Positions 26,753-35,596 of a DNA stretch of 64,000 bases are shown in pieces. The stretch is from Halomonas shengliensis (GTDB lineage Bacteria > Pseudomonadota > Gammaproteobacteria > Pseudomonadales > Halomonadaceae). Location: positions 372,001-436,000 of the forward strand of contig NZ_FNIV01000002.1 in the NCBI RefSeq assembly GCF_900104135.1, read 5' to 3'. The translations under genes and the position numbers were made by a program. Each line of letters opens with the position of its first letter. The first letter of the stretch is position 1. The notes beneath the pieces are model-generated. The model was not told where the DNA came from, did no database searches, and saw nothing but the letters and a program-made list of their open reading frames with translations.

Positions 26753-27961
26753 TTACTTGATGATATTGTGCTCCGGACCGTACGGGAAGCCGGTGATGTT
26801 CTCGGCCCCATGCTCGTTGACCACCAGGATGTCGTGCTCCCGGTAGCCGCCAGCGCCCGGCTGGCCTTCCGGCACCATGATCATCGGCTCCATGGAGACC
26901 ACCATGTTGGGCTCGAGAACGGTCTCGATATCCTCGCGCAGCTCGAGGCCCGCCTCGCGGCCGTAGTAGTGGCTCAGGGTGCCGAAGGAGTGGCCGTAGC
27001 CGAAGGTGCGGTACTTGAGCAGGTCATGCTTGGCGAAGATCTCGTTGAGCTCGTGGGCGATGTCGCAGCAGCGCACGCCGGGCTTGATCAGCTCCTGGCC
27101 ACGGCGGTGGACCTCGCAGTTAACCTCCCACAGCCGCAGGTGCTCCTCGGAGGCGTGGCCGAGGAACAGGGTACGCTCCAGGGCGGTGTAGTAGCCGGAG
27201 ATCATCGGGAAGGTGTTGAGGCTCAGGATATCGCCGGGCTGCACGCGGCGGCTGGTCACCGGGTTGTGGGCACCGTCGGTGTTGATGCCGGACTGGAACC
27301 ATACCCAGGTGTCCATCAGCTCGCTGTTGGGGTAGGTCTTGGCGATCTCGCGCACCATGGCGGCCTGACCGGCCAGCGACACCTCGTACTCCGGCACCCC
27401 GGCATGGATGGCATCGCGCACGGCCACGCCGCCCACGTCGGCGATGCGGGCGCCCTGGCGGATCAGCGCGATCTCCTCGTCGGACTTGCTCATGCGCATT
27501 TTCATGGTGGGCGCGCCGGCGTCGACCAGCTCCACGTCGCCCAGCACATCGACCAGCTTCTGCTTGTTCTGCAGCGTCATGTGGTCGAACTCGACCCCGA
27601 CGCGCCGCTTGCCTTCGCACAGCTGCTTGACGGCCTTGAAGAAGTTGTCCTTCTGCCAGTCGGTGTAGACGATGTTGTCGCCCAGGCGGTTGCGGCGATA
27701 GGGCTGGCCGCCGTCGATGTTGGCGGTCACCGTGGTGAAGCGATCCTGAGTCACCACCAGGCCGTAGTCGCGGCCGAACTTGCAGTAGACGAAGTCACTG
27801 AAGTAATTGATGTTGTGGTAGGAGGTCAGCACCACCGCATCGACGTCGTTCTGCGCCATGTAGTCGCGCAGGCGCGCCAGGCGGCCCTGCATCTCGGCGT
27901 CGGAGAAGGTCGGCGTGACCTTGTCGCCATTGGGAATCTCGATCAGTGACGGCAGTTTCAT
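26753..27961 (-). CDS. creatinase (creatine amidinohydrolase)
   Basis: A 402-residue pita-bread-fold enzyme that hydrolyses creatine to sarcosine and urea. The catalytic base His232 and the substrate-site residues Glu262 and Glu358 known from P. putida creatinase fall at exactly the same positions here (TDGAHNP, YYTALERTLFL, VVSMEPM). Unlike related aminopeptidase P proteins it does not need metal. The start at 27961 follows AGAGGAGACAACAAC. It is divergent from the carnitine operon. Its product feeds soxBDAG; no urease or urea transporter is visible in the window. Confidence 0.95.
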   Translation of the reverse strand: MKLPSLIEIPNGDKVTPTFSDAEMQGRLARLRDYMAQNDVDAVVLTSYHNINYFSDFVYCKFGRDYGLVVTQDRFTTVTANIDGGQPYRRNRLGDNIVYTDWQKDNFFKAVKQLCEGKRRVGVEFDHMTLQNKQKLVDVLGDVELVDAGAPTMKMRMSKSDEEIALIRQGARIADVGGVAVRDAIHAGVPEYEVSLAGQAAMVREIAKTYPNSELMDTWVWFQSGINTDGAHNPVTSRRVQPGDILSLNTFPMISGYYTALERTLFLGHASEEHLRLWEVNCEVHRRGQELIKPGVRCCDIAHELNEIFAKHDLLKYRTFGYGHSFGTLSHYYGREAGLELREDIETVLEPNMVVSMEPMIMVPEGQPGAGGYREHDILVVNEHGAENITGFPYGPEHNIIK

Positions 27962-28310
27962 GTTGTTGTCTCCTCTGGGTCCGTGGGATCGACTCACCAG
28001 CCGGGTGCCTGCGGCCCTCTCGGTGTCGGCCGCCGTTCCCCTTCGCGTGTCTGTCTTGTGTCGACTGCTGGTGATTCGACTATGGCCAGAGGCACCCTGC
28101 GCGACCAATGACTAGTGCAAATGCCGCCATTGGTGGTCGAAATAGCCAATATATACAATAAGTTGAAAGAATCTTTCCAAGGCAGTGAAGTTCCGGTAAC
28201 GGTGCCCTGATGCCGCTTCTTGCACACAAGGCGTCGCTTTATGCCAGACACTCCCTGCGCTTCTTCCCCACACTGCTCCTGACATACGCCACCCGTCCTC
28301 AGGAGCCGAC
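27962..28310. promoter_or_regulatory. divergent control region between creatinase and the carnitine operon
   Basis: This 349-base space contains no gene. It has an AT-rich core (about 28135-28180) in an otherwise GC-rich area. Two palindromes stand out: ACCAATG (28104-28110) and CATTGGT (28128-28134), 17 bases apart, and GAAAGA-A-TCTTTC (28165-28177). Either could be an operator for CdhR, the LysR protein or another regulator. Ribosome sites for both genes lie at its ends. I cannot place promoters with confidence. Confidence 0.5.
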
Positions 28311-29243
28311 ATGAACCACAACGTCATCCTAACCTGCGCCGTCACCGGCGCCGGCGATACCACCGCCAAGAGCCCCCACGTGCCGGTCACCCCCAAGCAG
28401 ATCGCCGACGACTGCATCGCAGCCGCCAGGGCGGGCGCCAGCGTGGCGCATATCCACGTGCGCGACCCCGAGACCGGCACCATCAGCCACTCCGTCGAGC
28501 ACTTCCGCGAGGTGATGCAGCGGGTGCGCGAGGCGGACGTCGACATCGTGATGAACATCACCGCCGGCGGCGGCGGCGACTGGATCCCCGACGCCGCGGA
28601 TCCCACCCGCGGCGGCCCGGGCAGCGACATCCAGACACCGCGCCAGCGCCACGAGCCGGTAGGCGAGCTGCTCCCGGAGCTCTGCACCCTGGACTGCGGC
28701 AGCCTCAACTTCGGCGACATGGTCTACGTGAACCCCGCCGACTGGCTGCGCGAGCACGCCCGCCTGGTGCAGGCCGCCGGCGTCAAGCCGGAGCTCGAGT
28801 GCTTCGACCTGGGCCACGTCTGGTTCGCCCGCCAGCTGCAGCAGGAGGGGCTGATCGACGGCGACCCGCTCTACCAGCTCTGCCTGGGCATCCCCTGGGG
28901 TGCCGAGGCGGACACCGAGACCCTGCTGGCGATGCGCAACAGGCTGCCGCATGACGCCCACTGGGCGGCCTTCGGCATCGGTCGCCACCAGATGCCCATG
29001 GCGGCCCAGGCGGTGCTGCTGGGCGGCCACGCCCGGGTCGGCCTGGAGGACAACCTCTACCTGGAGAAGGGGGTACTGGCCACCAACGCCCAGCTGGTGG
29101 AGAAGGCCGCGAGCCTGTTCGAGAACCTCGGCGCCCGGGTCATGACCCCGGCCGAGACCCGCGCCCATCTGGCGCTGCGCGATCCGAACACCGGCCATGT
29201 TGTCGAGAAGGCGATCGAGACCACCGCAGGGGGTGCAGCATGA
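28311..29243 (+). CDS. cdhC: 3-dehydrocarnitine cleavage enzyme (BKACE family)
   Basis: A 310-residue zinc-dependent beta-keto acid cleavage enzyme. In Pseudomonas, CdhC converts 3-dehydrocarnitine plus acetyl-CoA to acetoacetate and betainyl-CoA. Zinc ligands HIH (His47, His49 in VAHIHVRD) and the ITAGGGGDW, LNFGDMVYVN and GRHQMPMAAQAVLLGGHARVGLEDNLYL blocks identify the family. Specificity for dehydrocarnitine is inferred from the neighbours cdhA and cdhB in the same order as in P. aeruginosa. A CAGGAG ribosome site precedes the start, and the stop overlaps cdhA by 4 bases. Confidence 0.9.
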   Translation: MNHNVILTCAVTGAGDTTAKSPHVPVTPKQIADDCIAAARAGASVAHIHVRDPETGTISHSVEHFREVMQRVREADVDIVMNITAGGGGDWIPDAADPTRGGPGSDIQTPRQRHEPVGELLPELCTLDCGSLNFGDMVYVNPADWLREHARLVQAAGVKPELECFDLGHVWFARQLQQEGLIDGDPLYQLCLGIPWGAEADTETLLAMRNRLPHDAHWAAFGIGRHQMPMAAQAVLLGGHARVGLEDNLYLEKGVLATNAQLVEKAASLFENLGARVMTPAETRAHLALRDPNTGHVVEKAIETTAGGAA

Positions 29244-30196
29244 GCCAGCAGCTCTCCGTGATCGGCACCGGGGTGATCGGCAACGGCTGGATCGCCCGCG
29301 CCCTGGCCCGCGGCTGGGACGTGGTGGCCTTCGACCCCGACCCCGAGGCCCCGGCGCGCACCCGCGCCTTCGTCGCGGGCGCCTGGGCCTCCCTCGAGCG
29401 CCTGGGCCTGGCCGCGGGTGCCAGCCCGGAGCGGCTGACCTTCGTGGATAGCCTGGAGACGGCCGTGGCGGGTGCCGACCTGATTCAGGAGAACGTGCCG
29501 GAGCGCCTGCCGCTCAAGCAGGAGATCCTCGCCGCCATCGATGGCGTGGCGGAGGAGCAGGTGGTGATCGGCTCGTCGACATCCGGCTTCAAGCCCAGCG
29601 ACCTGCAGCAGGATTGCCCCCGGGCGCCGGGGCGGGTGATCGTCGCCCACCCCTTCAACCCGGTCTACCTGCTGCCGCTGGTGGAGCTGGTCGGCGGCGC
29701 GACCACCGAGCCCGCGCAGATCGAGCGTGCCCGAGAGCTCTACCAGGCACTCGAGATGCGCCCGCTGGTGGTACGCCGGGAGATCGAGGGGCATATCGCC
29801 GACCGCCTGATGGAGGCGCTGTGGCGCGAGGCGCTGCACCTGGTCAACGACGGCGTGGCCACCACCGAGGAGGTCGACGCCGCCGTGGTCTACGGCTGCG
29901 GCCTGCGCTGGTCGCTGATGGGCACCTTCCTCACCTTCCACCTGGCCGGCGGCGAGCAGGGCATGCGCCATATGCTCGAGCAGTTCGGCCCGGCGCTGAA
30001 GCTGCCCTGGACGAAACTGGAAGCCCCCGAGCTCACCGACACCCTGATCGACCGGGTGGTCGAGGGCTGCGAGCACCAGGCCGCCGGCCGCCCGGTGGCC
30101 GAGCTCGACCGTCGCCGCGACGACTTCCTGGTGGAGCTGCTCGACCTGGTGCAGAAGTACTGGCCCGAGGCCGAGGGCCTGGAGGGACGCATCTGA
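29240..30196 (+). CDS. cdhA: L-carnitine 3-dehydrogenase
   Basis: A 318-residue NAD-dependent enzyme of the 3-hydroxyacyl-CoA dehydrogenase-like family that oxidises L-carnitine to 3-dehydrocarnitine. The nucleotide motif IGTGVIGNGW sits at residues 8-17; IQENVPERLPLKQEI, SSTSGFKPSDLQ and VAHPFNPVYLLPLVELVGG are the typical conserved blocks, with the His of the last as likely catalytic base. Length fits known carnitine dehydrogenases (about 320). It overlaps cdhC by 4 bases and shares one base with cdhB, so the three are translationally coupled. Confidence 0.93.
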   Translation: MSQQLSVIGTGVIGNGWIARALARGWDVVAFDPDPEAPARTRAFVAGAWASLERLGLAAGASPERLTFVDSLETAVAGADLIQENVPERLPLKQEILAAIDGVAEEQVVIGSSTSGFKPSDLQQDCPRAPGRVIVAHPFNPVYLLPLVELVGGATTEPAQIERARELYQALEMRPLVVRREIEGHIADRLMEALWREALHLVNDGVATTEEVDAAVVYGCGLRWSLMGTFLTFHLAGGEQGMRHMLEQFGPALKLPWTKLEAPELTDTLIDRVVEGCEHQAAGRPVAELDRRRDDFLVELLDLVQKYWPEAEGLEGRI

Positions 30197-30660
30197 TGGT
30201 GATCCACAAGAGCCGCGTCGCCCCCGAGTGGGTCGACTACAACGGCCATATGAACGACGCCGAGTACGCCCGGGTCTTCTCTCTGGCACTCGAGGCGCTG
30301 ATGGAGCGCATCGGGCTGGATGCCGCCGGTCGCGCGCGCCACGGCGTTACGATCTACACCCTGGAGACCCACCTCTGCTATCGCCGCGAGGCCCACGAGG
30401 GGCAGCCGCTGCGCGTCGCCCTGACCCTGCTGGATCGTGACGCCAAGCGGCTGCACGTCTTCCTCGAACTGCACGATGAGGAGGACAACCTGCTCGCCAC
30501 CAGCGAGCAGATGCTGATGGGCATGGGCCAGGAGAGCGGCCGTCCGGCGCCCTTCCCCCCCGAGGTCGAGGCCGCCATCGCCACGCTGCCCCACGCCGCG
30601 CCGGAGGCCTGGCCGGCACTCGCCGGGCGCACCATCGGCATTCGACGGACAGGCAAGTAG
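30196..30660 (+). CDS. cdhB: thioesterase of carnitine catabolism (hotdog fold)
   Basis: A 154-residue 4-hydroxybenzoyl-CoA-thioesterase-like protein. WVDYNGHMNDAEYARVF is the hotdog active-site motif with the conserved Asn-Gly-His-Met. In Pseudomonas the equivalent protein hydrolyses betainyl-CoA to glycine betaine and CoA. The start at 30196 overlaps the cdhA stop as TGATG; the same frame is open far upstream through cdhA but that is a shadow. In some bacteria cdhA and cdhB are fused; here they are separate. Confidence 0.9.
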   Translation: MVIHKSRVAPEWVDYNGHMNDAEYARVFSLALEALMERIGLDAAGRARHGVTIYTLETHLCYRREAHEGQPLRVALTLLDRDAKRLHVFLELHDEEDNLLATSEQMLMGMGQESGRPAPFPPEVEAAIATLPHAAPEAWPALAGRTIGIRRTGK

Positions 30661-30662
30661 CC

Positions 30663-31496
30663 ATGGAGCTCGGCGACTTCATCGCCCGCTTCGAGGCCGG
30701 CCTGGCCAGCCTGGACGGCCTCGACTGGCCCGAGGCGCGTCGACGCTACGATGCGCTCTGCCACTCGTTCGCCCCGCCCGATCCCACCGGCATGCGGATC
30801 ACCGATGGGCGGGTGAACGGGGTCGCGGTGCGCCGCTTCCTGCCGAGGGGTGCCCGCCCAGGCCGGGTGCTCTTCCTGCATGGAGGCGGCTTCACCATCG
30901 GCTCGGTGCGCAGCCATCACGGCGTGGCGGCGAGCCTCGCCGGGCACCTGGGGCGCGAGGTGGTCGGCGTCGACTACCGCCTGGCACCGGAGGCCGGCTA
31001 TGCCGAGATGCTGACCGAGTGTCTCGCCGTGGCCGCGGGTATCGACCCGCTCGCCGTGGTGGGCGACAGCGCCGGCGGGCACCTGGCACTCGACCTGGCC
31101 GCCGAACTGTCCACACCTCCGATGCTGGGGCTGATCTATCCCCCTGTGGATGGAATCGATGCCGCGACCCTGGGGCCCTCCGCCCCGCTGCTCTCCCGGG
31201 ACGAGGTGCTGGGCATCGCCGAGCACTGCCCCGGGGCACTCCCTGCCGGGGTGAGGGCAGGCATGCCTGCCGAGCGGCTGGAGGTGCTGGCGGTGGCCCA
31301 GGACCCGCTCACCCCGCCGCTGGAGGCGGCGGTGGGGCGCTGGCGCCAGGCCGGGGCCAGCGTCGGCTATCGCTGCGCGCCTGGCATGGTGCACGGTGCC
31401 CTGCACGCCCAGGCATGGATCTCCGAGATGCGCCACGCCTGGCAGGATTTCTGCCAGGCGTTGAAGGGGCGCCTCGAGGGGAAGGATTACCGATAG
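30663..31496 (+). CDS. alpha/beta hydrolase (HSL-type esterase) of the carnitine operon
   Basis: A 277-residue esterase. HGGGFTIG (oxyanion hole, about 75-82), VVGDSAGGHLALDL with the nucleophile in GDSAGG, an Asp in VAQDPLTPPLEAA and a His in PGMVHGALHAQ complete a hormone-sensitive-lipase-type triad. It starts 3 bases after cdhB. A hydrolase holds the same place in the P. aeruginosa carnitine operon, and short-chain acylcarnitines are a natural substrate there as I recall, so release of carnitine from O-acylcarnitines is the best guess. Its end overlaps the convergent caiX by 10 bases. Confidence 0.82.
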   Translation: MELGDFIARFEAGLASLDGLDWPEARRRYDALCHSFAPPDPTGMRITDGRVNGVAVRRFLPRGARPGRVLFLHGGGFTIGSVRSHHGVAASLAGHLGREVVGVDYRLAPEAGYAEMLTECLAVAAGIDPLAVVGDSAGGHLALDLAAELSTPPMLGLIYPPVDGIDAATLGPSAPLLSRDEVLGIAEHCPGALPAGVRAGMPAERLEVLAVAQDPLTPPLEAAVGRWRQAGASVGYRCAPGMVHGALHAQAWISEMRHAWQDFCQALKGRLEGKDYR

Positions 31497-32419
31497 GCGG
31501 CGCGCACCGCCTCGATGGCCGACGTGCCGTCGCGCGCCTCGACACCCTCGAGCCAGCCGGCCACGGTATCCAGATTCTCGCCGATCCACTCGCCGGCCAC
31601 CTCGTCCGCCGGGCGCTCCTCGTAGCTGTAGGCGTGGACCCAGGCGTTCTGGTCCTCGATCTCCACCACGTACTGCGACAGGAAGCGGTGCAGCTGCGGG
31701 TCCTCGTCGGCCAGGCTGGCCGGCACCACCGTCCACACCGTGCTCTCGATCTCGGCGATGCCGGCGTCCTCGGCATCCTCCAGGTAGGCCAGATCGAAGC
31801 TGACGTTCATCCAGTGCGGCTCCCAGCCGACGAAGGTGACCCACTCGCCGTCGGCCATCTTGCGCTCGGCCTGGGCCAGCATGGCCGCCGTGGAGCTCTC
31901 GCGCAGGTCCCAGTCGCCTAACCCCGCCAGGTCCGCATCGATGGCCTCGAGGATGGCGGTATTGATGCCGGTGCCCGCCTCGATGCCCTGGATCTCGCCG
32001 TCGAACCGCTCGCGATGGGCGTCGAGGTCCGCCACCGAGGTCACGCCGGCATCGAAGACATACCGCGGCACCACCAGGCCGGAGTTGGCGCCGCGGATAT
32101 TGGAGACCAGCTTCTCGACCTGGCCCGCCTCGACCAGCGGCTCGACCATGTCGACCTGCACCGGGTACCAGCCTCCCAGATAGACCTCCAGGTCGTCGCG
32201 GGTCAGCCCCTCGAGGATGACGCTCACCGCCAGGTCGTTCTGGCGCGTCTCGTAGCCCATCGCCTCCATCAGCTGGGCCGCCACCTCCGACTTCACCGTC
32301 ACGCCGGGCCAGGGCGGCACGCCGAAGCGCACCTCGTCGAGCTCGGCCATCGCCGGCCCTGCCAGCAGCAGCGGCATCAGGGCGGTGGAACGGATCAGGG
32401 TTCGGGGAAGTACACGCAT
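31487..32419 (-). CDS. caiX: carnitine-binding periplasmic protein (OpuAC family)
   Basis: A 310-residue substrate-binding protein for quaternary ammonium compounds. A signal peptide ends at AMA (residue 25). The mature part shows VRFGVPPWPGVTVKSEVAAQLMEAMGYE and YLGGWYPVQVDM; Trp residues in these and in FVGWEPHWMN probably form the aromatic cage around the trimethylammonium group. No permease or ATPase is adjacent; in Pseudomonas CaiX works with a CbcWV core encoded elsewhere. Its place inside a cdh cluster supports carnitine as ligand. It is convergent with the esterase and downstream of cdhR. Confidence 0.87.
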   Translation of the reverse strand: MRVLPRTLIRSTALMPLLLAGPAMAELDEVRFGVPPWPGVTVKSEVAAQLMEAMGYETRQNDLAVSVILEGLTRDDLEVYLGGWYPVQVDMVEPLVEAGQVEKLVSNIRGANSGLVVPRYVFDAGVTSVADLDAHRERFDGEIQGIEAGTGINTAILEAIDADLAGLGDWDLRESSTAAMLAQAERKMADGEWVTFVGWEPHWMNVSFDLAYLEDAEDAGIAEIESTVWTVVPASLADEDPQLHRFLSQYVVEIEDQNAWVHAYSYEERPADEVAGEWIGENLDTVAGWLEGVEARDGTSAIEAVRAAYR

Positions 32420-32615
32420 CGGGCAGTCCTTCTGCAGGGAATGGACTTCCAGTCTGCCCGACAGCGGGCGAGCGGCTCGACGAGGAGCGACCTTTACCTG
32501 CCTTCAGGCGACAATCCCGTTCCCCGCCTGGGCGACGACAGACGTGATAGCCCGGCGCCACCGGCGGTCGAGGAACCGGGTATGGCTGGCCTGCAGGTAG
32601 AGGCAGGAGCCACCG

Positions 32616-33578
32616 CTACTGCCGCCGCGCCTCCCGCGGCGGGTGGCCGTAACGCTCGCGGAAGGCGCGGGAGAAGCTGGTGCCGGAGGCGAAGCCGCAG
32701 GCCAGGCCGATGGCGAGCACCTCCATGTCGGTCTCGGTAAGCAGGTGGTGGGCACGCTCCAGGCGCAGGCCGAGGTACCAGCGGCGCGGGGTGGTGGCGA
32801 GGTGCCGCTCGAAGAGGCGCTGCAGCTGGCGGGGCGAGACCCCGCAGCGCGCGGCGATCTCGGCCAGCGGCAGCGGCGTCTCCAGGTGGCGCTCCATCAG
32901 CGCCACCGCCTGCACCAGGCGGCGGTTGTGGGTGCCCAGGCGGCGGGCCAGAGTCATGCGCTGCTGGTCGCTGCGGCTGCGCAGGCGCTCATGGATCAGC
33001 TGCTCGGAGACGTCCACTGCCAGCCGAGTACCGTGGCGGCGAGCGATCACCTCCAGCGCCATGTCCATGGCAGCGGCCCCGCCGGCGCAGGAGAAGCGCC
33101 GCGGGCCGAGCTCGAACAGCTCGTCGCTGGTGGGAATCGCGGGGAAACGCTCGTGAAAGGCGGGCAGGCTCTCCCAGTGCAGGGTGACCCGTTCCCCCTC
33201 CAGCAGGCCGGCGGCGGCGAGCAGGAAGCAGCCGGTGTCGAGCCCGCCCAGGGTACAGCCGGCCTGGTCCAGGCGGTGCAGCCAGGCCATCAGCGGCCGG
33301 GTGAGCAGCGCCTCGGGAGCGAAGCCGCTGCACACCGCCAGGGAGGGCAGCTGGTGCACCTGGTCGATGCCAGCGTCGGCGAGCAGGGTCATGCCGTTGC
33401 TGGCGGTGACGGGCTCGCCGTCGACGCTGATCAGGCGCCATTCGAAGAGCGGCCTGCCGCTGATGCGGTTGGCGATGCGCAGCGGCTCTACCGCGGCGAA
33501 GAAGGCCATCATCGAGAACTGCGGCAGCAGCAGGAAGCCCACCACCTCGGGCAGCGGCCCCGTGTAGTCCAGTCGCAC
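32616..33578 (-). CDS. cdhR: GlxA-type AraC-family regulator, probable carnitine regulator
   Basis: A 320-residue regulator with an N-terminal DJ-1/PfpI-like ligand domain (residues about 10-190, FLLLPQFSMMAFFAAVEPLRIANRISG) and a C-terminal AraC DNA-binding domain (about 215-315, PLAEIAARCGVSPRQLQRLFERHLATTPRRWYLGLRLERA and FASGTSFSRAFRERYGHPP). CdhR in P. aeruginosa has this architecture, neighbours caiX and cdhCAB, and activates them in response to carnitine. GbdR (betaine regulator) is a close paralog, so that alternative cannot be excluded by sequence alone. A 196-base gap with no gene separates it from caiX. Confidence 0.82.
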   Translation of the reverse strand: MRLDYTGPLPEVVGFLLLPQFSMMAFFAAVEPLRIANRISGRPLFEWRLISVDGEPVTASNGMTLLADAGIDQVHQLPSLAVCSGFAPEALLTRPLMAWLHRLDQAGCTLGGLDTGCFLLAAAGLLEGERVTLHWESLPAFHERFPAIPTSDELFELGPRRFSCAGGAAAMDMALEVIARRHGTRLAVDVSEQLIHERLRSRSDQQRMTLARRLGTHNRRLVQAVALMERHLETPLPLAEIAARCGVSPRQLQRLFERHLATTPRRWYLGLRLERAHHLLTETDMEVLAIGLACGFASGTSFSRAFRERYGHPPREARRQ

Positions 33579-33642
33579 GCCGTCCGCTCTCCTCGCTCAG
33601 TCGTCGATCAGCTCGTCGATGCTCCCCGCGGCGCGACCCGCC

Positions 33643-34380
33643 TCAGTCGTCGGCCATCATCAGGTCGCGCAGCTTCTGCTCGTCGAGCACGGTGAGCCGT
33701 TGGCGGTCGATGTTGATGGCGCCGGTATCGCGCAGCTTGGCCAGCAGCCGCGAGAGGGTCTCCGGGGTCATCGCCAGCTGGGCGGCCAGCCAGCGCTTGG
33801 GAATGGTGAGGCGCACCACCCGGGGCTCCTTGCCGCGCCCGGCGGGCAGCTGGCGCAGGATGTAGCTGACCAGTCGCGACATGGCATCCCCCTGGGTGAG
33901 CAGGGCGAGGTCCTCGAGACGGTCGGTGAGCTCTAGGGCCAGGCGGCTCATGAACTCGGCGCGGCACTCGGGATGGCGGTCCATGGCGTCGCGGCAGCGC
34001 TCGGCGGGGATCGACAGCACATGGGTGCGGCGCAGCGCCTCGGAGGAGTAGAGGTAGATGCCCTCCCGGGAGACCATACTCAGCTCGCCCAGGGTGCCGC
34101 CGCGCTCCACGCAGCGGATGGTGGCCAGGCGGCCGTCACCGGCGCTGCGCACCAGGCGCACCGCGCCGCTGATGACGATATGCAGCCAGCGCGCCGGGGT
34201 ATCCTGGCGGAACAGCCACTCGCGGCTGGCCAGGGTGCGCGGCTCGCAGTCCTCCAGCAGCGCCTCGACCTCGTCGTCGGAGAGCGCGCCCAGCCAAGGC
34301 ACCCCGCGCACCAGCTCGCGCAGCTGGCGGGGCTTGAACAGCAGGTCAGCGGCCGAACTGGGCGGCTGGGCAGTATCCAT
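33643..34380 (-). CDS. dnr: Crp/Fnr-family regulator, DNR type
   Basis: A 245-residue activator with a cyclic-nucleotide-binding-like sensor (about 30-150), a dimerisation helix and a C-terminal winged helix (KRWLAAQLAMTPETLSRLLAKLRDTGAI). The N-terminus lacks the cysteine cluster that binds the FNR iron-sulfur cluster, so it belongs with DNR-like proteins, which sense nitric oxide through heme. It therefore probably acts on the TTGAT-N4-ATCAA boxes at narK, nor and mo genes described here. The ATG at 34380 (or 34386) lies inside the moeA 3' end, a 35-41 base overlap, tying it to the moaB-moeA transcript. A separate oxygen-sensing ANR is expected elsewhere. Confidence 0.82.
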   Translation of the reverse strand: MDTAQPPSSAADLLFKPRQLRELVRGVPWLGALSDDEVEALLEDCEPRTLASREWLFRQDTPARWLHIVISGAVRLVRSAGDGRLATIRCVERGGTLGELSMVSREGIYLYSSEALRRTHVLSIPAERCRDAMDRHPECRAEFMSRLALELTDRLEDLALLTQGDAMSRLVSYILRQLPAGRGKEPRVVRLTIPKRWLAAQLAMTPETLSRLLAKLRDTGAINIDRQRLTVLDEQKLRDLMMADD

Positions 34381-35596
34381 AGGCATGGCCTTCCTCCACA
34401 TCGGTATCGGCGTCCACCAGCAGGTAGCCATGGGCCTGGCTGGCGGCGCTCAGCATGTGCGATCCCTGGCCGCCGGCCAGCCGTGCCACCGGCTCGCCCG
34501 TGGCCCAGTCGATCACCACCCGCAGCAGCTCGCGGCGCCCGCGTGGCCCGCGCCGGGAGAAGCCGGCGGTGACCGAAAAGCGCTGCAGTGCCGAAGGCGC
34601 CATGCCCTGGCGCCCCTGCAGCAACGGCAGGGCCAGGAACTGCCAGCCCACCAGCGAGGCCACCGGGTTGCCCGGCAGGGCGATCAGCGGGATGCCGGTG
34701 GCGAGCGACGCGCCCAGGTAGCCCAGCGCGAAGGGCTTGCCGGGCTTGATGCCCACGCCATGGAAGGCGATGCCGCCCAGCCGCTCGATGGCGGGACGCA
34801 CGTGATCCTCCTCGCCCACCGACACGCCGCCGCTACAGACTACCAGATCGGCCTCGTCGCGGGCCCGGGTCAGGGCCTGATGCAGGTCAAGGGGGTCGTC
34901 GAGAACCACCCCCAGGTCGAGCACCTCGACGCCCGGCTGGCCCATCAGCGCCTTGAGCATCGCGCGGTTGCTGTCGAAGACCTGCCCGGGGACCCGGCTC
35001 GCGCCCGGCTCGATCAGCTCGTCGCCGGTGGAGAACAGCGCCACCCGGACCCGGCGGTGCACCGTCACCTCGGCGATGCCGTGGCTGGCCAGCAGGGCGA
35101 TGGCGGCGGCCTCGAGGCGCGTGCCGGCGGGCAGCAGCGGCGCGCCGGCACGGCTCTCCTCGCCCCGGCGGCGGATATTGGCGCCCCCCGCCGGTTTCCC
35201 CTCGACATGCACCCGCCCCGCGGCGTCGAGGCGCACCTTCTCCTGGGGCACCACGGCATCGGCGCCCAGCGGCACCGGGGCGCCGGTGAAGATGCGCGCA
35301 CAGCCGCCTTCCGGCAGGTGCAGCACGCCGGCCCCGGCGGGGATGCGCTGCACCACCGGCAGCCCCTCGGGGCCGAGCTCGGCGACGCGCAGGGCGTAGC
35401 CGTCCATGGCGCTGTTGTCGACGCCGGGCAGGTCCAGGGCGGCCTCGGCCGCCTCCGCCAGCACCCGCCCCTCGGCGTCGCCCAGCGCCACCCGCTCGCG
35501 CCCTTGCACCGGCCGGCAGGAGGCGATTATGCGCTCGCGCGCCGCGAACAGGTCGAGCAGGCCGGGGGTGACGACCTCCGCACAGCCGCAGTTCAT
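34346..35596 (-). CDS. moeA: molybdopterin molybdenumtransferase MoeA
   Basis: A 416-residue enzyme that inserts molybdate into adenylylated molybdopterin for enzymes such as NarG. Family blocks are LPGVDNSAMDGYALR, RIFTGAPVPLGADAVVPQE, RVALFSTGDELIEPG, VFDSNRAMLKALM and VCSGGVSVGEEDHVRP, then PGKPFALGYLG and LPGNPVASLVGWQFLALP. It starts inside the moaB end (4-base overlap). Placement between the nar operon and a DNR regulator suggests a dedicated anaerobic cofactor supply. Confidence 0.94.
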   Translation of the reverse strand: MNCGCAEVVTPGLLDLFAARERIIASCRPVQGRERVALGDAEGRVLAEAAEAALDLPGVDNSAMDGYALRVAELGPEGLPVVQRIPAGAGVLHLPEGGCARIFTGAPVPLGADAVVPQEKVRLDAAGRVHVEGKPAGGANIRRRGEESRAGAPLLPAGTRLEAAAIALLASHGIAEVTVHRRVRVALFSTGDELIEPGASRVPGQVFDSNRAMLKALMGQPGVEVLDLGVVLDDPLDLHQALTRARDEADLVVCSGGVSVGEEDHVRPAIERLGGIAFHGVGIKPGKPFALGYLGASLATGIPLIALPGNPVASLVGWQFLALPLLQGRQGMAPSALQRFSVTAGFSRRGPRGRRELLRVVIDWATGEPVARLAGGQGSHMLSAASQAHGYLLVDADTDVEEGHAYGYCPAAQFGR

